Source of the DNA: a virus
Virus record (IMG/VR): IMGVR_UViG_3300047320_000070
Coordinates: 1 to 26,833 of that record
Length of the DNA stretch: 26,833 nt
Direction: 5' to 3' (one strand)
A program made the position numbers and the translations under genes. A model generated the notes under the pieces. The model saw nothing but the letters and a program-made list of their open reading frames with translations. It ran no database searches and was not told the origin of the DNA. This document shows positions 6,495 through 11,688 of the stretch, piece after piece; the first letter of the stretch is position 1; the number at the start of each line of letters is the position of its first letter.

Positions 6495-6544
6495 AACAAT
6501 TTTCGTCCTACCAAAGTAATTTTGACTTCTAATGCTGCTGAAAT

Positions 6545-6572
6545 GCAACAAAGCGATACAAAAATTTGTTGC
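6545..6572. repeat. 8-bp inverted repeat in leader region
   Basis: GCAACAAA (6545-6552) and TTTGTTGC (6565-6572) are perfect inverted copies around a 12-base centre. It lies between the 6461 promoter and the gene at 6652. It could be an RNA hairpin in the leader or a binding site for a second regulator. Confidence 0.5.
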
Positions 6573-6651
6573 GTACCCATATGATAAGCCTTAATGTTCA
6601 GGGGTCGCTTAGTTGAAAGCGTCTTCCAACAAAAGAGAAAGGCGGGTAATT

Positions 6652-6834
6652 ATGACCGGTGCGCAAGCTGTCGCTGCAAATAGTGCCAATGTTTTGCCGG
6701 TGTTCGAGGGCGAGTTATCGCCTGACGCCTGGACTGACCACGAATTCATCAACGCGGCCTGCGCCGCCATCCCCGTTCACATGCGTCAGGAGGCGATTGC
6801 CGCGCTCCTGTCGATCGTCGGACGACCGCACTAA
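6652..6834 (+). CDS. 60-residue hypothetical protein
   Basis: Begins MTGAQAVAANSANVLPVFEG and ends IPVHMRQEAIAALLSIVGRP H. The ATG has AAAGGCGGG about 8 bases upstream. An in-frame TTG at 6613 lacks such a site. The second half is likely helical. It is the only protein gene between the repressor and the RNA region, behind an operator-controlled promoter, so it may be an early rightward control or lysogenic conversion gene. No family recognised. Confidence 0.6.
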   Translation: MTGAQAVAANSANVLPVFEGELSPDAWTDHEFINAACAAIPVHMRQEAIAALLSIVGRPH

Positions 6835-6851
6835 TACGCGCAAAGTTTTGG

Positions 6852-6888
6852 TTGACACAACTTGGACTGTTTTGATATGATTGTGTCA
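6852..6888 (+). promoter_or_regulatory. Near-consensus promoter inside an 8-bp inverted repeat
   Basis: TTGACA (6852-6857), an 18-base spacer and TATGAT (6876-6881) predict a start near 6888. TGACACAA (6853-6860) and TTGTGTCA (6881-6888) are perfect inverted copies that bracket the core promoter. The palindrome GTCACcGTGAC (6885-6895) follows at the start site. This looks like a strong but repressible promoter. Confidence 0.7.
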
Positions 6889-6982
6889 CCGTGACGTCAT
6901 TGCGACTTGGGTCGTATTCATCACCGGTTCCTTCTGCTGCAAAGCAGTTTCCGCTCCCCGTAAGGGTTGAGCGGCTTTTTAT
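6888..6982 (+). ncRNA. Candidate ~95-nt phage small RNA
   Basis: The predicted transcript runs from the 6852 promoter to the terminator at 6951-6982. It contains a CTGCT-GCAA-AGCAG hairpin (6935-6948) and the terminator hairpin. No ribosome-binding site is seen. A GTG-started open frame crosses the terminator but looks non-coding. The layout fits a trans-acting regulatory RNA. An attenuator leader for downstream RNA and tRNA is the main alternative. Confidence 0.5.
6951..6982 (+). terminator. Intrinsic terminator
   Basis: CCGCTC-CCC...GGG-TT-GAGCGG hairpin at 6951-6974 followed by CTTTTTATT. This ends the small-RNA unit and any message from the gene at 6652. Confidence 0.8.
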
Positions 6983-6988
6983 TCGGCG

Positions 6989-7020
6989 GCCGTCGCCTGA
7001 GAGATCATGCGGCGGCTTTT
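6989..7020 (+). terminator. Second, tandem terminator
   Basis: GCCGTCGC (6989-6996) pairs with GCGGCGGC (7009-7016), eight pairs including one G-T, around a 12-base loop and followed by TTTT. It lies 7 bases after the first terminator's T-run. Confidence 0.6.
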
Positions 7021-7037
7021 GCTTTATAGTTTCGCCT

Positions 7038-7320
7038 GGAGATCCCCGCTCCTGACTGCTGGAAAGACAGCGCTCTCACGCATGGCGGTTAAGGCGACGT
7101 GCGCTGGCAGACATGGAAACCCTTTGCGGTGAACCCATAGCCGATCGGAAACACAGGCCGATCCTTGTTAGCCGCCAGTCGTGAGAGTGAATGCGCAGGC
7201 TGATGCGCGAAAATTCGGGATAGCTATACGGGGACGCTTCCCTCCCGGCCAATCCTGGTAGCAAGCCGGAGATCAGCGCCGGCCACTCTCAACTTTTGCC
7301 ATGCCCGGCGCTCACGCGCG
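7038..7320 (+). ncRNA. Highly structured RNA region upstream of tRNA-Tyr
   Basis: No credible ORF on either strand. A long-range helix pairs CTCTCACG (7073-7080) with CGTGAGAG (7180-7187). It continues, after a 3x3 internal loop, as GGCGGTTAA (7084-7092) with TTAGCCGCC (7168-7176). Inside lies GATCGG/CCGATC (7143-7163). Local hairpins are GCTG-GAAAGA-CAGC (7058-7071), a bulged CTC(C)CGGC/GCCGGAG (7242-7271) and AGCGCCGG/CCGGCGCT (7275-7312). The loop of the last holds CACTCTCA (7284-7291), complementary to TGAGAGTG (7182-7189) of the long helix. This is either a pseudoknot or a switch. Position next to a tRNA recalls GOLLD and ROOL phage RNAs, but it is shorter and no homology is claimed. Confidence 0.5.
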
Positions 7321-7339
7321 GCTTATCAACGGGTGTTCA

Positions 7340-7428
7340 GGATGGGTAGACCGCTAAGGAGGCGGGGCAGACTGTAAATCTGTCGTCAAACAAGGGCCAT
7401 CTAGGATCGTTACCTAGTCCATCCACCA
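7340..7428 (+). tRNA. tRNA-Tyr (GTA), divergent, CCA encoded
   Basis: The acceptor stem GGATGGG/TCCATCC (one G-T pair) is followed by ACCA. The anticodon arm GCAGA-CTGTAAA-TCTGT gives GTA and matches the E. coli tRNA-Tyr arm almost exactly. The T-arm is CTAGG-ATCGTTA-CCTAG. A long variable region of about 17 bases fits class II tRNA-Tyr. Odd points: the D-stem CCGC/GCGG is shifted by two bases, and the T-loop has A54 and T58 instead of T54 and A58. It could still be functional. Confidence 0.85.
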
Positions 7429-7431
7429 AAC

Positions 7432-7453
7432 AAAAAGCCCGCATCGCGCGGGC
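7432..7453 (-). terminator. Terminator for the small leftward genes, abutting the tRNA
   Basis: On the minus strand GCCCGC-loop-GCGGGC (7437-7453) is followed by TTTTT (7436-7432). It ends the two small leftward genes 4 bases from the CCA of the tRNA. On the plus strand the hairpin has no T-run but may define the tRNA 3' trailer. Confidence 0.75.
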
Positions 7454-7458
7454 CTTAG

Positions 7459-7578
7459 TCACTCATCATCCGGATCATCCTCCGGTTCTTCGTCGTCCTC
7501 GCCATCTGTCTCGTTGTAGTAGGCGTCAGCCTCCTGATCGAGCCAGAAATCGTGACTGCACTTAAACCGCGCGTTCAC
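7459..7578 (-). CDS. 39-residue acidic protein, GTG start
   Basis: GGAGG stands 6 bases before the GTG. The product begins MNARFKCSHDFWLDQEADAY and ends in an almost wholly acidic tail of about 16 residues (ETDGEDDEEPEDDPDDE). Its start overlaps the preceding gene by 17 bases and its stop lies 5 bases before a terminator on the same strand. These features support a real gene despite its size. An acidic tail of this kind could mimic DNA or bind a basic partner. That is inference. Confidence 0.65.
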   Translation of the reverse strand: MNARFKCSHDFWLDQEADAYYNETDGEDDEEPEDDPDDE

Positions 7579-7738
7579 TGCGAGCCTCCAGTGCGTCCGA
7601 GAGGATTTGCAGCATGGCGCGCGCTTCGCCGATTGCGCATGCGCTCTCGATGGTGATGTGACCGGACTGCACCAGCTCGCGCAGCTTGCCGATCGTCTCG
7701 GCGGCTTGCTTCAGGACGTAATTTTCGTAGTTGCTCAT
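7562..7738 (-). CDS. 58-residue helical hypothetical protein
   Basis: Begins MSNYENYVLKQAAETIGKLR and continues as alternating charged and aliphatic residues, so it is likely all-helical. GGAG lies about 7 bases before the ATG at 7738. A strong promoter stands at 7766-7794. It is the first of two leftward genes between the tRNA and the late region, so it is transcribed against the rest of the right arm. This is typical of cargo genes expressed in a lysogen. No family recognised. Confidence 0.7.
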   Translation of the reverse strand: MSNYENYVLKQAAETIGKLRELVQSGHITIESACAIGEARAMLQILSDALEARSERAV

Positions 7739-7765
7739 GGTTGGTCTCCGCGTTTGCGTGTAGAT

Positions 7766-7794
7766 ATAATACTTCCACAGTATTAGAACATCAA
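7766..7794 (-). promoter_or_regulatory. Promoter of the small leftward genes
   Basis: On the minus strand TTGATG, a 17-base spacer and TATTAT. It lies directly upstream of the 58-residue gene. Confidence 0.7.
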
Positions 7795-7799
7795 GTTTT

Positions 7800-7809
7800 G
7801 TTTGCAAAC
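7800..7809. promoter_or_regulatory. Palindrome between divergent promoters
   Basis: GTTTGCAAAC is a perfect 10-bp palindrome, 5 bp from the -35 of the leftward promoter and 19 bp from the rightward -35-like hexamer. A shared operator is possible. Confidence 0.35.
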
Positions 7810-7828
7810 TGTCGACGCCGTGGATGCT

Positions 7829-7857
7829 TTGCGCGTTCGCTCGCCCACATTTAATAC
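7829..7857 (+). promoter_or_regulatory. Candidate rightward promoter for the right arm
   Basis: TTGCGC, a 17-base spacer and TAATAC, 24 bases before the ATG of the gene at 7882. Weaker than the other promoters, as expected if a phage factor assists it. Confidence 0.45.
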
Positions 7858-7881
7858 ATTCACAGACTTATAGGAGCCGCC

Positions 7882-8127
7882 ATGTCTCTCGTCTCGCTTG
7901 TCGTTGTCGCGCTTGTGTTGCTGCTGTCTGCGCTTGGCGTGCTGGCTGTTGCGATGCTCGCAATGGACTTCGCGGAGGACGCCGAAGAAATGGCGCTGCG
8001 CCTGGATCAAGAGAGCGCACACGGGGCGCTATTGGGCAGCGTAGAGAGCGAGAAGCATCGACTGATTTCCGGCGCGATGAAGGCTGATCGCGAGGCGGCA
8101 CTAAAACGTATCGGGGGCGATGCTTGA
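7882..8127 (+). CDS. Small inner-membrane protein
   Basis: 81 residues. Residues 3-27 are an uninterrupted hydrophobic segment (SLVSLVVVALVLLLSALGVL), followed by an acidic and helical cytoplasmic or periplasmic tail (DFAEDAEEMALRLDQES). GGAG lies 7 bases before the ATG. It is the first gene of the rightward block and its stop overlaps the TTG of the phosphoesterase. The helix could be an N-terminal anchor. It has no lipobox. Function unknown. Confidence 0.75.
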   Translation: MSLVSLVVVALVLLLSALGVLAVAMLAMDFAEDAEEMALRLDQESAHGALLGSVESEKHRLISGAMKADREAALKRIGGDA

Positions 8128-9023
8128 TCGATTACCAGAAGGCCATTGAGACGCACGGCAGCATCAAGGCTGCCGCTCGGGCGAGCGGCATCGCAGAGAC
8201 GACGTTTCGCGATCGCATGAGGGCGGCGAAGCATCAAGACGTGGTGCTGACGCTGACGGAAAAGAAACTGACGAACCGGCTGGCGATTCGCAATGGCTCG
8301 ATCGTCGTCGGCTCTGACGCTCACTACTCGCCGAAGCTGGTTACGACCGCGCACAAGGCGTTCTGCAACGTCATCCACGAACATCGCGACGAAATCAAGG
8401 CGGTGGTCCTGAATGGCGATTTGCTCGACGGCGCACGCATCAGCAAGCACGCCCGCATTGGCTGGCAAAAGACGTACAGCGTCAAGGACGAGTTAGAGGC
8501 GGTGCAGGATCGCTTAGGCGAGATCGAGGCCGCTGCGCGCGGTATGAAGCTGATGCGCACGATCGGCAATCACGACGTGAGATTCGACAGCCGCCTGGCT
8601 CACTCTGCGCCGGAATACGAGGGCATCGCAGGGTTCGCGCTGGCTGACCATCTGCCGGCATGGAAAGACTCGTATCGCATCGATGTGAATGATGACACTG
8701 TGATCATTCACAGCGTCGCCAACGGCATGCATGCCGCCTACAACAACGTTGTCAAGGGCGCGGGCTACCACGTCGTCACAGGCCACACGCACCGCCTACA
8801 GGCTGTCCAGTTCCGCGGATTCGGAAAGCTGCGGTACGGCATAGAGACCGGCATGCTGGCCGATCCATCGCAAGATGAGTTCCATTACTTGACCGGCCGC
8901 AATGCGAACTGGCAGAGCGGCTTTGCGGTGCTCACGTGGCGTGATGGCGAGCTTCTTCATCCAGAGTTCTGCTCAGTGCGGGATGACGGTAAGGCGTACT
9001 TTCGTGGACAGAGGATGGCATGA
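8124..9023 (+). CDS. Metallophosphoesterase with N-terminal HTH
   Basis: 299 residues. The calcineurin-like motifs are in order: D65-A-H67, G98-D99, G148-N-H150-D151, H196 and G220-H221-T-H223. These are the residues that bind two metals in this family. Residues 5-35 form an HTH (KAIETHGSIKAAARASGIAE, TTFRDRM). The start is TTG, coupled as TTGA to the previous stop with GGGGG 6 bases upstream. No earlier ATG exists in frame. Such HTH-phosphoesterases often sit just before phage terminase genes. The substrate, probably a nucleic acid, is unknown. Confidence 0.85.
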   Translation: MIDYQKAIETHGSIKAAARASGIAETTFRDRMRAAKHQDVVLTLTEKKLTNRLAIRNGSIVVGSDAHYSPKLVTTAHKAFCNVIHEHRDEIKAVVLNGDLLDGARISKHARIGWQKTYSVKDELEAVQDRLGEIEAAARGMKLMRTIGNHDVRFDSRLAHSAPEYEGIAGFALADHLPAWKDSYRIDVNDDTVIIHSVANGMHAAYNNVVKGAGYHVVTGHTHRLQAVQFRGFGKLRYGIETGMLADPSQDEFHYLTGRNANWQSGFAVLTWRDGELLHPEFCSVRDDGKAYFRGQRMA

Positions 9024-9346
9024 CACCAGAACAATTCACGTATTGGCTGCAAGGTTTCGTTGAGCTAGGAAAGGGCGCCGCGCCAAATCCTGAGCAGTGG
9101 AAGTCCATTCTCGAGCACCTCGATACGGTGTTCAAGAAAGTGACGCCTGCCGTCGGCGATGTCAGTCAAGAAAAGACTCCGGCATCCGGTATTGATTGGA
9201 AGAAGATTGCAGAGGATCTCGCGAAGCAGACGCATCAGACACCTGCTAGACAACAAGATTACCCGTCGTATCCCCAGCAGCCTTATTGGCTGCAGCCGGG
9301 CACGGGTGTTACGTATCCCGTCAATCCGATGATCACAACCTGTTAG
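9020..9346 (+). CDS. Conserved-type phage hypothetical protein before terminase
   Basis: 108 residues. The start MTPEQFTYWLQGFVELGKGA, then PEQWKSILEHLDTVFKKV, is a pattern common to small proteins encoded near phage terminase genes. The C-terminal third is Pro/Tyr/Gln-rich (YPSYPQQPYWLQPGTG) and likely unfolded. ATGA-coupled to the phosphoesterase. Function unknown. Confidence 0.8.
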   Translation: MTPEQFTYWLQGFVELGKGAAPNPEQWKSILEHLDTVFKKVTPAVGDVSQEKTPASGIDWKKIAEDLAKQTHQTPARQQDYPSYPQQPYWLQPGTGVTYPVNPMITTC

Positions 9347-9355
9347 CGGGGTGGT

Positions 9356-9568
9356 ATGCGCAAGCTCTGCCCGCACGAAGACATAGACACGTTAGCCGAC
9401 GCGCTCGCGGTGGCGTTCGGCCATCTGGTGAACGCCGGCAATCTGGAACTCGACGACGAGACGCTAGAAATGCTGATCGGCCGCGCAGAGCAATACGACG
9501 AGGACGATTACGCAGGCTTGTTCGAGGCTGCGCTATCGATCATGGCGCGCGCAGGGATCACGCATTGA
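9356..9568 (+). CDS. 70-residue acidic hypothetical protein
   Basis: Begins MRKLCPHEDIDTLADALAVA and is rich in Asp/Glu with helical pattern (ELDDETLEMLIGRAEQYDED). GGGG lies about 6 bases before the ATG. It follows the previous gene by 9 bases and the next starts 1 base after its stop, so it is part of the operon. No family recognised. Confidence 0.75.
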   Translation: MRKLCPHEDIDTLADALAVAFGHLVNAGNLELDDETLEMLIGRAEQYDEDDYAGLFEAALSIMARAGITH

Positions 9569-9569
9569 T

Positions 9570-9848
9570 ATGAGCGACTACAGAGAAGGCTGCATACACG
9601 CCAAGAAGGTGAGGGCGGGAATCGTTGACCAACGACCGGTCCCGGCGCGCTCGAAGAAGGCGACGCCGGTCATATTGCAGTCTCGGCCAATCAGCGAGGC
9701 TAAGCAGTGGGCGCGACTGATGGGCGGGAAGGATGAATGGCGCAAGTGGGCGGCATATCGCAGTGTGCGCGAGGCTGAGCAGGCGCGCGACAACCTTTCG
9801 CGCAAGTACGCAAGGATTTGGGAATTCCGGATTAAGCCGGAAGCGTAA
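9570..9848 (+). CDS. 92-residue basic hypothetical protein
   Basis: Starts MSDYREGCIHAKKVRAGIVD. Basic overall, with a helical second half (WRKWAAYRSVREAEQARDNL, SRKYARIWEFRIKPEA) that resembles short phage proteins with a strand-helix-strand fold. It is the last gene before a 249-bp gap in front of the small terminase. Function unknown. Confidence 0.75.
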   Translation: MSDYREGCIHAKKVRAGIVDQRPVPARSKKATPVILQSRPISEAKQWARLMGGKDEWRKWAAYRSVREAEQARDNLSRKYARIWEFRIKPEA

Positions 9849-10097
9849 GCATTCATCACCCCAGGCACAGGTGGGAAAACAGTGTCAGCCGCACAGGTGT
9901 TGGAAGCGTCCTGTCTCCGCCCGCAAGGGAACTCTAGGGCGCGCCGGGTGCGGCAATCTTTCTTTCGCGCGCTCCTGGTCAGGGCAGGAACCCGGCAACA
10001 CATACGGGCCGGTGAGCGCGCACCTAACAACCACAGAGGGCCGTTACCCGTAAGGATGCGGCGCACGTTATGGCAAAACTAGTAAAGGTTAGCAAAG
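9849..10097. other. Non-coding gap before terminase, possible packaging-site region
   Basis: No convincing gene on either strand. It holds a 9-bp direct repeat GCACAGGTG (9865-9873 and 9891-9899, 26 bp apart) and several GC-rich imperfect hairpins. Phage pac or cos sites often lie next to or inside the small terminase gene, so this is a candidate. No terminator or promoter is clear. A 14-codon ORF (10070-10114) overlaps the terminase start but has no ribosome site. Confidence 0.4.
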
Positions 10098-10400
10098 ATG
10101 CCGCGCGGTTCTAAACCGGGTGAGCGTCGCGGAGGACGGCAGAAGGGCACGCCGAACAAGATCACTGCTGATGTTCGGGCACTCGCGCAGGAGTACGGCG
10201 AGGATGCAATTCGCGAACTCGCAACGATCCTGACGACGAGCGAGAACCATTCGGCGCGCATCGCTGCCGCGAAAGAACTGCTCGACAGAGGCTACGGCAA
10301 GTCGATGCAGGCCGTTGAACTTACCGGCGCTGATGGTGGGCCGCTGGAAACCATCACGCGCGTAGAACTGGTGGCGCTTGATGACGACAGCCAAGATTAA
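10098..10400 (+). CDS. Putative terminase small subunit
   Basis: 100 residues. The basic start MPRGSKPGERRGGRQKGTPN is followed by NKITADVRALAQEYGEDAIR and a helical ARIAAAKELLDRGYGK segment, a pattern seen in small terminases and DUF5681-like proteins. AAAGG lies about 9 bases upstream. It overlaps the large-terminase gene by 20 bases. It would recognise phage DNA and present it to the motor. The assignment rests on position and on this N-terminal pattern. Confidence 0.75.
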   Translation: MPRGSKPGERRGGRQKGTPNKITADVRALAQEYGEDAIRELATILTTSENHSARIAAAKELLDRGYGKSMQAVELTGADGGPLETITRVELVALDDDSQD

Positions 10401-11688
10401 GCTGCCGAAGAAACTGATCCCTGTTTTCGATGGCCCGGCCGACGTTCGATACGCGCACGGTGGGCGAGGGTCAGGCAAGACGCGCAGTTTTGCAAAGCTC
10501 GCCGCGGTGCGTGGCTATATGTACGGCAAGCAGGGTATCTCAGGGATGCTGCTGTGCGCTCGCCAGTTCATGAACTCGCTGGAAGACTCGTCGCTTGAGG
10601 AATGCAAGCGCGCGATTGAGGATGAGCCGTTCCTCAGGGCGTATTACGACATTGGCGAGAAGTACATCAAGAGCAAAGACGGCCGGATCTGGTTCGCCTT
10701 CGCAGGTCTTGACCGCAACATCGCGTCGATCAAGTCGAAAGGGCGAATCCTGCTGTGTTGGGTCGACGAAGCGGAGCCGGTCACTGACGAGGCCTGGTCG
10801 ACGCTGATCCCGACGCTGCGCGAGGAAGGCGAGGACTGGAACGCTGAACTGTGGGTGACGTGGAACCCGAAGCGCAAGAATGCGCCGGTTGAGCGTCGAT
10901 TCCGCAATAGCAAGAACCCGCGCATCAAGGGCGTTCAGATCAATTGGCGGGACAACCCGAAGTTTCCGCGGAAGCTCGAACGCGATCGCCAGGATGATCT
11001 AGAGAATCGCCCTGAGCAATACGCGCACATATGGGACGGCGATTACGTGACGACTCTCGAAGGCGCGTATTTCGCCAAGCATCTTGCGAAAGCCAAGGAT
11101 GACGGCCGCATCGGCTTCTTCCCGGCTGATCCGCTGATGACGATTCGCTTGTTCTGCGACATTGGCGGAACTGGCGCCAAGGCTGACGCGTTCGCTATTT
11201 GGGCGATGCAGTTCATTGGGCGGGAAATCCGCGTCGTCAACTATTACGAGGCTGTTGGACAGCCGCTCGACGCGCACTTGGCTTGGTGCCGCACGCAGGG
11301 TTACACGGCAGATCGAGCGCAGTTCACGCTTCCGCACGATGGCGACACGCAAGAAAAGGTCTACGACGTCTCGTATGCCTCTGCGCTACGTAAGGCTGGC
11401 TACACCGTCACCGTGATTCCGAATCAGGGCAAAGGCGCCGCAATGGCGCGTATCGAGCGCGCCCGTGTGCTGTTCCCTCAGGTGCGATTCAACGAGGAAA
11501 CGACAGAGCCGGGACGCGCTGCGCTTGGCTGGTATCACGAGAAGCGCGATCAGGAGCGCGGCATCGGGCTTGGGCCTAATCACGATTGGTCAAGCCACGG
11601 TTCCGACGCGTTCGGGCTTGCGATGGTCGCCTGGGAGGAGCCTCGCGAGTATGCGCCGCTCAATTATCCAAACATGAACTACGCCTAA
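10381..11688 (+). CDS. Terminase large subunit
   Basis: 435 residues from the ATG at 10381. The in-frame TTG directly before it adds nothing. Walker A is GGRGSGKT (27-34), Walker B ILLCWVDEAE with D129-E130, and a coupling-type WVTWNPKR follows. The nuclease half shows FCDIGGTGAKADAFAIWAMQ and a late HGSDAFGLA with the expected acidic residues. This fits the Terminase_3/PBSX-type motor that cuts and pumps DNA into the prohead. It overlaps the small subunit and abuts the portal gene. Confidence 0.93.
   Translation: MTTAKIKLPKKLIPVFDGPADVRYAHGGRGSGKTRSFAKLAAVRGYMYGKQGISGMLLCARQFMNSLEDSSLEECKRAIEDEPFLRAYYDIGEKYIKSKDGRIWFAFAGLDRNIASIKSKGRILLCWVDEAEPVTDEAWSTLIPTLREEGEDWNAELWVTWNPKRKNAPVERRFRNSKNPRIKGVQINWRDNPKFPRKLERDRQDDLENRPEQYAHIWDGDYVTTLEGAYFAKHLAKAKDDGRIGFFPADPLMTIRLFCDIGGTGAKADAFAIWAMQFIGREIRVVNYYEAVGQPLDAHLAWCRTQGYTADRAQFTLPHDGDTQEKVYDVSYASALRKAGYTVTVIPNQGKGAAMARIERARVLFPQVRFNEETTEPGRAALGWYHEKRDQERGIGLGPNHDWSSHGSDAFGLAMVAWEEPREYAPLNYPNMNYA

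Noticed and set aside
6891-7050. GTG-started open frame through both terminators
   Set aside because: No ribosome site, runs through two terminator hairpins, and composition is not protein-like.
7076-7264. Minus-strand 62-codon open frame in the RNA region
   Set aside because: TTG start without ribosome site, no recognisable pattern, and it lies over strong inverted repeats better explained as RNA structure.
7022-7335. tmRNA or group I intron in the structured region
   Set aside because: No tmRNA end pairing with tRNA-like ends and no tag frame. The tRNA is uninterrupted, so no splicing is implied.
10070-10114. 14-codon ORF overlapping the small terminase start
   Set aside because: No ribosome site at a usable distance. 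It may arise by chance.
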